Source: Roseiarcus sp963816065 (GTDB lineage Bacteria > Pseudomonadota > Alphaproteobacteria > Rhizobiales > Beijerinckiaceae). Taken from it: 64,000 nt of DNA. The notes beneath the pieces are model-generated. The model was given only the letters and a program-made list of their open reading frames with translations. It did not search any database and was not told the origin of the DNA. The translations under genes and the position numbers were made by a program. This document shows positions 1-8,240 of the stretch, in pieces. The DNA lies in contig CAWFJG010000029.1 in the NCBI GenBank assembly GCA_963816065.1, positions 248,001 through 312,000 of the forward strand, read 5' to 3'. How positions within the stretch are numbered: position 1 is the first letter of the stretch; the number at the start of each line of letters is the position of its first letter.

Positions 1-638
1 ATCGGAACGGCCCCCTCAACTCTGACGTCTTCGCCGTGCTTGCCCGAGGGAATGGGCCCTTTCCCCACTGGAAAACCAACCAGCGTCGCCTCCGCCAGCG
101 CATGGGCCCGGACCGCCGCGTCGAAGTCCGCGGTCGATCCGCTGGCTTGTGGACCTCGACGTTCGATGTCGAGCGCGTAGACGGTGATGACGTAATGATG
201 CGGTTTGCCCTTCGGCGGGCATGGGCCGCTTAGCCCGGCGGTCCGAAGTCGTTGCGCCCTTGCGCTGCCGCCGCCGGCAGGCCCCTCCCGCTTCCAGCGC
301 CTTTCGCCAGGCCCATCAAGCCGGGGGGGAAAATCGTGCACCCACCAGTGCCAGAAGCCGCCGGCCGCGGGAGCGTCCTGATCGATCCTGCTGATGGCGA
401 AGCTCTTCGTCCCCGCGGGCGCATCGATTCAGGCGAGCGCCGGGGATGCGTTGCGTCCGGGGCGCTGGGCGCCGTCGAACGCTTGCTCCGGCGCGATCGC
501 GCCGCCCGGCTGGATGTCGGGACTGGTCAGCGTCATCGCGTCCCCGGCTGGCGCCGCAAGGAGTGCGGAGACGACCAAAATGGCCGTGTGCGCAAAGATG
601 AGTTCCGGTCCATCAGGTTTCGGCATCGCCCGAGGCAT
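1..638 (-). pseudogene. YbhB/YbcL-type PEBP family protein, decayed
   Basis: Read on the minus strand from 638, a signal-peptide-like N-terminus (FAHTAILVVSALLAAPAGDA) is followed by MTLTSPDIQPGG and FDGAQRPGRNASPALA, the opening of a bacterial phosphatidylethanolamine-binding (YbhB/YbcL) protein. The frame then hits TGA at about 426-428, where the family has a Trp. It continues in the same frame through FAISRIDQDAP, FWHWWVHDFPPG and GRNDFGPPG, the conserved core, to a TAA near 230. The rest (GPCPPKGKPHHYVITVYALD and an AxAHALAEATLVG tail) lies in another frame and runs to the window edge. A nonsense change plus a local indel with substitutions points to real decay rather than a read error. 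No function is expected. Confidence 0.75.
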
Positions 639-680
639 CTTCGGCTATGAAGCGACGCGCTCGCAAGCGGCGCCGTGGCA

Positions 681-704
681 TAGTGTAGAGGGGTATGGTA
701 TCCT
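681..704 (+). promoter_or_regulatory. candidate DmeR/RcnR operator
   Basis: The 30 bases before dmeR hold TAGTGTAGAGGGGTATGGTA followed by TCCTC, a short G-tract flanked by AT-rich TA steps that partly mirror each other (GGTATGGTATCC). RcnR-type sensors bind a G-tract flanked by TACT/AGTA-like arms. The match here is partial, so this is a candidate only, placed by position and base pattern. Confidence 0.3.
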
Positions 705-710
705 CCGGAC

Positions 711-989
711 ATGTCACACACCGTTCGCAACAAGTTGAAGCTGCTCCAGCGCGTCCGGCGCATTCGCGGTCAGATCGAGGCGGTCGAGCGTGCGCTCGAC
801 GAGGAGGCCGGCTGCGAGAAGGTCATGCATCTCATCGCCGCCGTGCGCGGCGCGACAAGCGGCTTGATGGCCGAAGTGGTCGAGGACCATGTGCGAACCC
901 ATCTGGTCGACGCCGAGCGCTATCCTGGGGTGCTGAATTCCGAGGCGACAGATCAGTTGCTCGACGTGGTCCGAACCTACCTTCGATGA
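711..989 (+). CDS. dmeR: DmeR/RcnR-like nickel-cobalt-responsive repressor
   Basis: A 92-residue all-helical CsoR/RcnR/FrmR-family DNA-binding protein that probably represses the adjoining CDF exporter until it binds metal. The metal fingerprint is visible: His3, Cys35, His60 and His64, the H-C-H-H set of RcnR-type Ni/Co sensors; copper sensors (CsoR) and the formaldehyde sensor FrmR use other residues at these positions. The helix carrying RVRRIRGQIEAVERAL is the conserved N-terminal DNA-binding helix. Length is normal for the family. The stop lies 11 bases before the preferred dmeF start, so the two are almost certainly co-transcribed. Assignment to Ni/Co rests on the fingerprint plus the exporter neighbour; the exact metal is inferred. 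Confidence 0.85.
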   Translation: MSHTVRNKLKLLQRVRRIRGQIEAVERALDEEAGCEKVMHLIAAVRGATSGLMAEVVEDHVRTHLVDAERYPGVLNSEATDQLLDVVRTYLR

Positions 990-1000
990 GGCCCCGCCAA

Positions 1001-2251
1001 ATGAGCGAAACCGAAACAGCCGCGTTTGCGGCCTTCCATTCTCATGTGTTCCTCGGCGAGGGGCACGCGGCGAGCGAGCGCCGGACCTGGACCGTCATCT
1101 CGCTCTGCGCGGCGATGATGGCCGCCGAGATCGTCGGCGGCTGGCTCACCGGTTCGATCGCGCTGGTCGCCGACGGCCTGCATATGAGCACCCACGCGGG
1201 CGCACTGCTGCTGGCGGCGCTCGCCTACACGTTCGCCCGTCGCCATGCGCAGGACACCCGCTTCGCATTCGGGACGGGCAAGCTCGGCGATCTCGCAGGC
1301 TTCACGAGCGCGATCATCCTAGCCATGATCGCGCTTCTCATCGGCTACAAGTCGGTCGCACGGATCGTTCAACCGGCGGCAATCCACTTCCGTCAGGCGA
1401 TTCCGATCGCGGCTATGGGGCTTGCCGTCAATGTCGCGAGCGCGTGGCTGCTGACCGGCGGACATGCCCATGGACACAGCCACGGACACGACCACAGCCA
1501 TGCGGACGATCGCGGCCATGACCACAACGAAGTCGAGCGGATCGCCACGCCAGCTGGCGAAGCCGTCCTCGAGATCTTCGAAGCCGGCGTCCCGCCGCGC
1601 TTCCGGCTGACGCGGACATCCGGGCCACCGTTGTCAGCCGACGGCGCCGCCCTAGAGACGGCGCGATCCGACGGGACACGGAACGTCTTCGCCTTCGCCG
1701 ACCGGGGCGGCTTTCTCGAATCGATTGACGAGGTCCCCGAGCCGCACGCGTTTGCGGCCTACGTGACGGTCGAAGGGCGCACGACGACCGTTATGTTCTC
1801 CGAGCACGACCCCATCGACAGCGCCGCTTCGCGCGACAACAATCTGCGCGCCGCGATCGTTCACGTTCTCGCGGACGCTACTGTGTCTGTCGCGGTAATC
1901 GTCGGGCTCCTGCTGGCGCGGGCGTTCGGCTGGCTATGGATGGACCCGCTCGTGGGCATCGCCGGCGCGATCGTGATCGCGAGCTGGTCGGCGGCGCTCG
2001 TTCGCGACACCGGAGCTGTCCTGCTCGATATGACGCCTGACCAACGCATGACGGAGAAAGTGCGCACCGCGATCGAGGCCGACGGCGATCGGATCGCTGA
2101 TTTGCATCTTTGGCGGCTCGGACCGGGGCATCTTGGCGCGATTATTTCGATCGAGACGCCGTCCGCGCGCTCGGAAGCCGACTATCGCAGAAAGCTGGCA
2201 AGCTTCCCGTCGCTGTCGCATCTGACCATCGAAGTCAGGAGGGCGGCGTAG
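1001..2251 (+). CDS. dmeF: CDF-family cobalt/nickel efflux transporter (DmeF-like)
   Basis: Inner-membrane cation diffusion facilitator, 416 residues, expected to export Co2+/Ni2+ using the proton gradient. The N-terminus (HSHVFLGEGH, then RRTW) is typical of DmeF. Transport-site residues are seen in helix 2 (VADGLHMS, Asp58 and His61) and helix 5 (HVLADATVS, His288 and Asp292). A His-rich cytosolic loop lies at about residues 154-175. Between that loop and helix 5 is an unusual insert of about 100 residues (roughly 176-277, with FEAGVPPRFRLT) that standard CDF proteins lack. The start at 1001 is preferred; ATG at 985 overlapping the dmeR stop is also possible. Confidence 0.85.
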   Translation: MSETETAAFAAFHSHVFLGEGHAASERRTWTVISLCAAMMAAEIVGGWLTGSIALVADGLHMSTHAGALLLAALAYTFARRHAQDTRFAFGTGKLGDLAGFTSAIILAMIALLIGYKSVARIVQPAAIHFRQAIPIAAMGLAVNVASAWLLTGGHAHGHSHGHDHSHADDRGHDHNEVERIATPAGEAVLEIFEAGVPPRFRLTRTSGPPLSADGAALETARSDGTRNVFAFADRGGFLESIDEVPEPHAFAAYVTVEGRTTTVMFSEHDPIDSAASRDNNLRAAIVHVLADATVSVAVIVGLLLARAFGWLWMDPLVGIAGAIVIASWSAALVRDTGAVLLDMTPDQRMTEKVRTAIEADGDRIADLHLWRLGPGHLGAIISIETPSARSEADYRRKLASFPSLSHLTIEVRRAA

Positions 2252-2402
2252 ACCCTCGAGCCACAACTCGTCGGGCGCTTCCGAGTTGGTTCTCCGTGGC
2301 GGGCCGTCGGTTGCGGCCGAACCGACGAGGCTTACGGCGAAACGTTTCCAAAACGTCGCTGGGCCAAGAAGACGCCTGAAGTTGCGCCGCCGGGGCTGCG
2401 CC

Positions 2403-2951
2403 TCATGGCGTCATCAGCACCGGAGCGCCGACCGACACGCGGTCGTAGAGGTCGATCACGTCCTCGTTGCGCATCCGGATGCAGCCGTAGGAGGCGGCTG
2501 TGCCAATGGAGGCTCGCATCGCGCCCGTCGTCCCGTGAATGGCGATTTCGTCGCGGTCGAGCGCAATCGCACGCGCGCCCATGGGATTGCCGGGCGCTCC
2601 GCCGGGAACGACGTCGGGCAGGCGAGGATGATCGCGCCGAACCCGATCCGGAGGCGACCAGTCGGGTTCGACATATTTGGCCGCCACATGCGCCGACCCG
2701 GTCCATTCCATGCCGCGTTTCGCCACGGCGACCGGGTAGACGATCGCCGTCCCCCGTTCGAGGACGAGATAAAGCCTGCGCTCCGATTGGCTGATGACGA
2801 TCGACCCCGGCGGGAAATCGGCCGACAGAGAAATCAGCCGTCCTGCAGACGTCGGTTGCACGCTGGAAAGAAAGATGCCGAACTCCAGCGCCGACAAGTC
2901 CTGCGCTTCGCATTCCACCGTTTTCCCGCTCCACTGAACGGAGGGTACCAT
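2403..2951 (-). CDS. L,D-transpeptidase (YkuD domain), no visible signal peptide
   Basis: A 182-residue YkuD-fold enzyme; the family forms 3-3 peptidoglycan cross-links or attaches proteins to the wall, in the periplasm. The catalytic block is IHGTTGA (His139) and SYGCIRM (Cys157). Tyr occupies the place before Gly-Cys where His is usual. PMGARAIAL before the His is also typical. No signal peptide can be found from the chosen ATG, and extending upstream only adds Arg/Ser-rich residues that overlap the neighbour, so the true N-terminus may be lost or frame-shifted. It lies about 80 bases after the PHB depolymerase on the same strand. Function is firm at family level; export is uncertain. Confidence 0.75.
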   Translation of the reverse strand: MVPSVQWSGKTVECEAQDLSALEFGIFLSSVQPTSAGRLISLSADFPPGSIVISQSERRLYLVLERGTAIVYPVAVAKRGMEWTGSAHVAAKYVEPDWSPPDRVRRDHPRLPDVVPGGAPGNPMGARAIALDRDEIAIHGTTGAMRASIGTAASYGCIRMRNEDVIDLYDRVSVGAPVLMTP

Positions 2952-3030
2952 CGGATTCGGCGGACGCGCGAGCGAGCTTCGTTCACGGCAAACCCACCGA
3001 CGACAACTCGGAAGGAATGGCGAGCGAGAC

Positions 3031-4383
3031 CTACGCTCCGACAGCGACCAGCCTGGGCGCGGCCTCGCGTCCGACGCCATTTCCCTTGCCGTTCTTGCCC
3101 TTGGCCGAATTGACCTTCGCCGGCGGAATGAGCTTGGCGGGCTTCCCGTCGATCGCCGCCCAAAACTCACGCATCCGCGGAACGATCTCGTTGCGGAAAC
3201 GGGAGCCGTTGAAGACGCCGTAATGCCCGACATTCAATTGCAGATAATTGATCTTCTTCGAGTCCGGGATGTTCGTGCAAAGGTCGTGCGCCGCGGAGCA
3301 CTGGCCGACCCCGGCGATGTCGTCCTTCTCGCCCTCGATGGTCATCAGGCCGCACCGACGGATGGCTGCGGCATCGACAAGCTGGCCGCGATGCGTCATC
3401 TCGCCTTTGGGGAGCGCGTGCCGGACGAACACGGTCTCGATCGTCTGCATATAAAAGGCGGCGTCCATGTCCATCACCGCCATGTACTCGTCGTAGAAAT
3501 CACGGTGCTTTTCGGCCAAGTCGCCGTCGCCAACGACGAGATGGTTGAACATGTCGAGGTGAGCGTTGACGTGGCGATCGAGATTCATCGCCATGAAGCC
3601 GGAGAGTTGCAAAAAGCCCGGATAGACCATCCGGCCGAACCCGGGATAGGGGAAGGGCACCGGATGCAGGACGTTGCGGCGGAACCAGTCGACGCCCCGG
3701 CGCTCGGCGAGCTTGTTGACATCCGTCGGACTGCGGCGGGTGTCGATCGGGCCTCCCATGAGCGTCATGCTGGCCGGGGCGTTGGGGTCGTCGTTGGCCT
3801 CCATGAGCGCCGTCGCCGCGAGCAGCGGGACCGCGGGCTGGCAGACCCCGAGGGTGTGCACGCCGGGTCCGAGATGATCGAGAATCAGGCGCAGATAATC
3901 GATGTAATCGTCGAGATCGAACTTGCCGATCGCAAACGGAACGAGGCGCGCGTCGGTCCAGTCGGTGATGTAGATATCGCAATAGGGCAGCAAGGCCTCG
4001 ACGGTGCCGCGCAGCAACGTCGCGTAATGACCTGACATCGGCGCCACGATCAGCAGCTTCGGCTGGTCTTCGGCATGCGGGAAGTCCGGCCTGACGAAGC
4101 GTAGCAGATTGCAGAACGGCCGGCTCCAGACGACATCCTCGAGGATCGGGTACGCGGCGCCGTCGACTTCGATTTCGTCGAGACCAAAGGTCGGCTTGCC
4201 GTATCGGCGCGTCATCCGTTCGAACAACTCCGCGGCGGCGGAGACGTTCTTGCCAAGCGGGGTGCTCGACAAGGGGTTCCACGGGCTGCGGAACACGAAA
4301 TGGGTGGCGTCGGAGAGAGTACGGGCGGGCGCAAGCGCCAGATGGGCCATCTCGTAAAATTGGTAGGAATAACTTCGGAACAT
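3031..4383 (-). CDS. phaZ: intracellular poly(3-hydroxybutyrate) depolymerase
   Basis: A 450-residue alpha/beta-hydrolase that mobilises stored PHB granules in the cytoplasm. It matches the Ralstonia PhaZa1 type, which uses a catalytic Cys rather than Ser: GVCQPAVP is the nucleophile motif, EGEKDDI carries the acid and NVGHYGVFNG the His. The start (MFRSYSYQFYEMAHL) matches the family N-terminus and has GGGGGA nine bases upstream; a longer frame to 4500 adds nothing family-like. The C-terminus has a Lys/Gly-rich tail (KGKNGKGNG). The gene has its own 450-base upstream region. It indicates that the organism makes PHB, as many Hyphomicrobiales do. Confidence 0.92.
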   Translation of the reverse strand: MFRSYSYQFYEMAHLALAPARTLSDATHFVFRSPWNPLSSTPLGKNVSAAAELFERMTRRYGKPTFGLDEIEVDGAAYPILEDVVWSRPFCNLLRFVRPDFPHAEDQPKLLIVAPMSGHYATLLRGTVEALLPYCDIYITDWTDARLVPFAIGKFDLDDYIDYLRLILDHLGPGVHTLGVCQPAVPLLAATALMEANDDPNAPASMTLMGGPIDTRRSPTDVNKLAERRGVDWFRRNVLHPVPFPYPGFGRMVYPGFLQLSGFMAMNLDRHVNAHLDMFNHLVVGDGDLAEKHRDFYDEYMAVMDMDAAFYMQTIETVFVRHALPKGEMTHRGQLVDAAAIRRCGLMTIEGEKDDIAGVGQCSAAHDLCTNIPDSKKINYLQLNVGHYGVFNGSRFRNEIVPRMREFWAAIDGKPAKLIPPAKVNSAKGKNGKGNGVGREAAPRLVAVGA

Positions 4384-4836
4384 CGAGCGGTTCCCCCGGC
4401 AGGAGTTCGATTGGCAATTGACAGCCACCCCATGCTTAAGAAACGTAACTTTGAAGTACAGGCTTTTCAATTGCGCCTTAGGACTAATGGGCGCGGCCAA
4501 ACGTCTCGCCCTGCCGCGACACGCAAAGAGACCGGCCGCCCGCCAGCTGGCGCGCTTTTCCGAAGCGCTGACCTATCTAATTCTACGAAATCGCAAAAAT
4601 CTGCAAGGATTTGCCGGAGGCGCCCGCCCCCTGCCCAAGCCATCGCGTAACCGGGGCGAATGTCCGGGCGATCGTTGTCGGGCGGGGTCGGCTGTAGAAC
4701 GGGGTCGGGACCCCGCCGGGAGCGCTCAGCGCGCGCCCCACAAAGAGCCGGCCCGTCCGCGAACGCGGCTCAAACAGCGTTGTCCCAGAGCGTCGTCATG
4801 TCTCCGGCGACGACCTCGAGGCGCGTGGCCCGCGGA
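4384..4836 (-). promoter_or_regulatory. phaZ upstream region with a weak promoter candidate
   Basis: No convincing gene is seen here. On the minus strand TTGCAG (4606-4601) and TAGAAT (4585-4580), 15 bases apart, resemble a weak sigma-70 promoter for phaZ, although the spacing is short. A small GC hairpin (GGGGTC/GACCCC, 4701-4714) lies just downstream of grxD and might act as its terminator, but no T-run follows. Confidence 0.25.
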
Positions 4837-5178
4837 TCAGACCTTGGCCTTGCTCTTCAATTCGACGCCGGCGTCGGTCAGGAGGGACGCGAGTTCGCCC
4901 GACTGGAACATTTCGCGCGTGATGTCGCAGCCGCCGATGAACTCGCCCTTGACGTAAAGCTGGGGAATCGTGGGCCAGTTGGCGAATTCCTTGACGCCCT
5001 GTCGGAGTTCGTCGTCCTCGAGGATGTTGACGCCATGAACAGGCGCGCCGAGGTAGTCGAGGATCTGGATGACCTGACCCGAGAACCCGCATTGCGGAAA
5101 CTCGGGCGTTCCCTTCATGAAGAGAACGACTGGATGGTCTGCGATCAGTTTCTCGATCCGTTCACGTGCGTTCGCCAT
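4837..5178 (-). CDS. grxD: monothiol glutaredoxin, Grx4/GrxD family
   Basis: A 113-residue CGFS-type glutaredoxin. Proteins of this family bind a [2Fe-2S] cluster with glutathione and pass Fe-S clusters to apoproteins or signal iron status, often with BolA. The active site PQCGFS (Cys30) is present, followed by NWPTIPQLYVKGEFIGGCDI, the glutathione-binding region with the cis-Pro and GG turn. Length and start (MANARERIEKLI) match the family. No BolA gene lies next to it in this window. It is transcribed in the same direction as moaA, about 105 bases downstream, and may supply cluster chemistry generally. Confidence 0.93.
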   Translation of the reverse strand: MANARERIEKLIADHPVVLFMKGTPEFPQCGFSGQVIQILDYLGAPVHGVNILEDDELRQGVKEFANWPTIPQLYVKGEFIGGCDITREMFQSGELASLLTDAGVELKSKAKV

Positions 5179-5283
5179 GGCGTTTGGTTTCCCTTTCGGA
5201 GCGGGGTCAAGGTCCCGCCCGTTCGCAATTCGTCAGATATAGAGCGTGCCGGCGCCCGCCGCCAGCAGCCGGGTCGCAAAAGT

Positions 5284-6303
5284 TCAGCCGCCGGTCGCGC
5301 TCATATGACGTTCGACAGCGGGCTTCGCCGAACGGGCGATGACGAAATCGTGCCCTTTCGGCTTGCGCGCAATCGCCGCGCGTATGGCGGAGACGAGCGG
5401 CTCGTCGGATTCCGAGCGGCGCAGCGGCTCGCGCAGATCGACCGCGTCCTCCTGGCCCAGGCACATGTAGAGCGTCCCGGTGCAGGTCACCCGGACCCGG
5501 TTGCAGCTTTCGCAAAAGTTGTGGGTGAGCGGGGTGATGAAGCCGAGCCGTCCGCCGGTCTCGCGAACGTCGAAATAGCGGGCGGGACCGCCGGTCGCGT
5601 AGGCCGAAGGCGTCAACGTCAGGCCGCGCTCGAGATCCCGCTTGAGTTCGGTCAGCGGCATGAACTGGTCGGCGCGATCCTCTTCCATCGCCCCGAGCGG
5701 CATCACCTCGATGAAGGTGATGTCGAAGCCGCGGCCATGCGCCCAGTCGACCAGCGAACGGGCCTCGCCGTCGTTAAATCCTTTGAGCGCGACGGCATTG
5801 ATCTTCACCTTGAGTCCGGAGGCCGTCGCGGCGTCGATCCCCTTCATGACCGCCGCATGATCGCCCCAGCGCGTCACGGCGCGGAACTTCGCGGGATCGA
5901 GCGTGTCGAGCGAGACGTTGATTCGCCGGACCCCGCAATCTGCAAGCTCATGGGCGAAGCGCGCGAGCAGGGAGCCGTTGGTGGTCAGGGTGACTTCGTC
6001 GAGGTCGCCGCTCCCGAGATGGCGCTTCAGTCCATGAAACAGCGACATCACATTGCGGCGGACAAGGGGCTCGCCCCCGGTGATGCGCAACTTGCGCACC
6101 CCGAGCCGGACGAAAGCCGAGCACAGGCGGTCCAATTCCTCGAGCGACAGAATATCCCGCTTGGGCAGGAAGTTCATGTCCTCGGACATGCAGTAGACGC
6201 AGCGGAAGTCGCAGCGGTCCGTCACGGACACCCGCACATAGGCGATGCGGCGGCCGAACGGATCGATCATCGGCGCATCGAGCGCGGGGGAAACGGCGTC
6301 CAT
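5284..6303 (-). CDS. moaA: GTP 3',8-cyclase (molybdenum cofactor step 1)
   Basis: A 339-residue radical-SAM enzyme that rearranges GTP to 3',8-cyclo-GTP, the first committed step of molybdopterin synthesis, in the cytoplasm. The N-terminal radical-SAM cluster motif CDFRCVYC (Cys31, 35, 38) and the GGEP loop (RITGGEPLVRRN) are present. The C-terminal cluster is FCESCNRVRVTCTG followed by CLG. The protein ends in Gly-Gly, the tail required for activity and for GTP handling. Everything needed for function is intact. A second molybdopterin gene, mogA, lies 40 kb away in this window. Confidence 0.95.
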   Translation of the reverse strand: MDAVSPALDAPMIDPFGRRIAYVRVSVTDRCDFRCVYCMSEDMNFLPKRDILSLEELDRLCSAFVRLGVRKLRITGGEPLVRRNVMSLFHGLKRHLGSGDLDEVTLTTNGSLLARFAHELADCGVRRINVSLDTLDPAKFRAVTRWGDHAAVMKGIDAATASGLKVKINAVALKGFNDGEARSLVDWAHGRGFDITFIEVMPLGAMEEDRADQFMPLTELKRDLERGLTLTPSAYATGGPARYFDVRETGGRLGFITPLTHNFCESCNRVRVTCTGTLYMCLGQEDAVDLREPLRRSESDEPLVSAIRAAIARKPKGHDFVIARSAKPAVERHMSATGG

Positions 6304-6376
6304 CGACCGAACATAGTCGCCGGCGCGCCCGAAAAAAAGACGCCCGCCGGGCGAACGCCGGACAAAACGACGAAAT

Positions 6377-6931
6377 CTAACGGGTGACGACGACCCGGGT
6401 TCCGACCCTGGCGCGGCCGTAAAGGTCGATCACGTCGTCGTTGGTCATGCGGATGCAACCCGACGACACCGCCTGCCCAATCGTATCCGGCTCGTTCGAG
6501 CCGTGGATTCGATAGAGCGAACCGCCGAGATACATGGCGCGCGCGCCAAGCGGATTGTCGACGCCGCCCGACATGTGGCGCGGCAGGTCCGGACGGCGCC
6601 TGAGCATTTGCGGCGGGGGCGTCCAGTCCGGCCACTCGCGCTTGTTGGCGATCCGGGTGACGCCTTGCCAGGTGAAGCCCGGACGGCCGACGCCGACGCC
6701 ATACTTGAGCGCCTGATGGTCCGGCAGGATGTAATAAAGCCTGCGCTCGCCGGTTCGGATGACGATCGTGCCCGGCGCCTCGCGGCCGTCGAACTGAACA
6801 GTCTCGCGCGGAACCGGCGATGCGACCGGCTGGAGCTGCGAATCGAGCGCGTTGGCGAAGACCGGCGCCATGCCGGCGGTCACCATGAGGCTCGCCAAAG
6901 CGGCGGCGGCTGGGACGAGAATACGGCGCAT
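6377..6931 (-). CDS. secreted L,D-transpeptidase (YkuD domain)
   Basis: A 184-residue periplasmic peptidoglycan transpeptidase. A signal peptide is visible (MRRILVPAAAALASLMVTAG, cleavage probably after VFA). The YkuD core includes GERRLYYILP, PDWTPPPQMLRR, NPLGARAMYLGG and the catalytic IHGSNEP (His143) with SSGCIRM (Cys159). Ser replaces the usual His before Gly-Cys. It closely resembles the protein at 2403-2951 in core layout (SERRLYLVL, PDWSPP, GARAIAL), so the two are likely paralogues, the other having lost its export signal. It may be expressed alone, since a 200-base gap separates it from the ABC operon. Confidence 0.88.
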   Translation of the reverse strand: MRRILVPAAAALASLMVTAGMAPVFANALDSQLQPVASPVPRETVQFDGREAPGTIVIRTGERRLYYILPDHQALKYGVGVGRPGFTWQGVTRIANKREWPDWTPPPQMLRRRPDLPRHMSGGVDNPLGARAMYLGGSLYRIHGSNEPDTIGQAVSSGCIRMTNDDVIDLYGRARVGTRVVVTR

Positions 6932-7133
6932 GAAGTTCCCCCGACTTGTCTAGCCCAACGGTACACTGACACGCGGCGCCTGTTGAACTCGGCGAGACCA
7001 CGGCGTGTTCCGTCCAAATTATGGCGGACAGGCGCCGTCGCGCAATCCTGCTGGAGCGGCGCCGTCCGATAATTCGCAATTTGCGTTAAATTGTTGCAAC
7101 CCGAACCCGAAACTCGCCGGAGCGAGCGGACGA

Positions 7134-8231
7134 TCACGACATTTTGATCGGCGCGGCGGCCATGCTTCGGCCCGTGGCGTCGAACGCGTGAACGTCGTCG
7201 GCCGGCGCGCGGAGAGTGACCAAATCGCCTGGCGAAGGAGTCTCGCGGCCACGAATTTCGGCCACCATCAGCTTGTCGTCCGTGCGCCGGACATGAGCGT
7301 AGGAAGCCTCGCCCAACCGCTCGACGAGCTCGACGACGCCTCTGGCGGCGAAGGCGCCGTTCCCAGCCGTCGCGAGGTGCTCAGGCCGCACGCCAATCGT
7401 CAGGGAGTCGCCGGACTTGAGCGCGCGCGCCGGCAGCCTCATCGGCGCCATCGACGCTCCTCTGACCTCCGCCGTCCCGTTTTCGACGCGCTCGACCGTC
7501 GCCGGAAAGAAATTCATCGCCGGCGAGCCGATGAACCCCGCCACGAACAGGTTGGCCGGCTCGTAATAGAGATCGAGCGGCTTGCCGACCTGCTCGATCC
7601 GGCCCTGGTTCATCACCACAATCCGGTCGGCGAGCGTCATCGCCTCGATCTGGTCGTGGGTGACATAGACGATCGTCGCCTTGAGGAGTTGGTGCAGCTT
7701 GGCGATCTCGACCCGGGTGGAGACGCGCAACGCCGCGTCCAGGTTCGACAGCGGCTCGTCGAACAGGAACACGTCCGGCTCGCGCACGATCGCGCGGCCG
7801 ATGGCGACCCGCTGCCGCTGGCCGCCGGAGAGATCGCGGGGATAGCGCGCCAGCAGGGGCTCGAGCTGCAGGATTCGGGTCGCCTCGGCGACGCGCCGGT
7901 CGCGCTCGGCGGGCGGGACGCCGGTGAACTTGAGCCCAAAGGTCATGTTCTTGCGCACGTCCATATGCGGGTAGAGCGCGTAGGACTGGAACACCATCGC
8001 GATCTTACGCTCGGCCGGGGCGAGCGCATTGACCTTGCGGTCGGCGATGACGATGTCGCCTGAGGAGGGCGCGTCGAGGCCGGCGATCATCCTGAGCAGG
8101 GTCGACTTGCCGCAGCCGGACGGCCCGACCAGCACGAGGAATTCTCCGTCCTCGATGCCGAGATTGATGTCGATCAGAACCTTGGTCTCGCCGTAGCTCT
8201 TATTGAGAGCATCGATATGCAGTCGCGCCAT
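7134..8231 (-). CDS. sugar ABC transporter ATP-binding protein (UgpC/MalK type)
   Basis: A 365-residue ATPase that powers the adjoining importer from the cytoplasmic face. Walker A is GPSGCGKST, the signature is LSGGQRQR, Walker B is VFLFDEPLSNLDA and the switch His lies in YVTHDQIEAM. The C-terminal third (about residues 235-365) is the OB-fold regulatory domain of the MalK group. It is the last gene of a four-gene operon (binding protein, two permeases, ATPase), nine bases after the upstream permease. The cluster context suggests N-acetylglucosamine or a related amino sugar as substrate; the sequence itself proves only CUT1-type sugar import. Confidence 0.9.
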   Translation of the reverse strand: MARLHIDALNKSYGETKVLIDINLGIEDGEFLVLVGPSGCGKSTLLRMIAGLDAPSSGDIVIADRKVNALAPAERKIAMVFQSYALYPHMDVRKNMTFGLKFTGVPPAERDRRVAEATRILQLEPLLARYPRDLSGGQRQRVAIGRAIVREPDVFLFDEPLSNLDAALRVSTRVEIAKLHQLLKATIVYVTHDQIEAMTLADRIVVMNQGRIEQVGKPLDLYYEPANLFVAGFIGSPAMNFFPATVERVENGTAEVRGASMAPMRLPARALKSGDSLTIGVRPEHLATAGNGAFAARGVVELVERLGEASYAHVRRTDDKLMVAEIRGRETPSPGDLVTLRAPADDVHAFDATGRSMAAAPIKMS

Positions 8232-8240
8232 GACGGGGCC

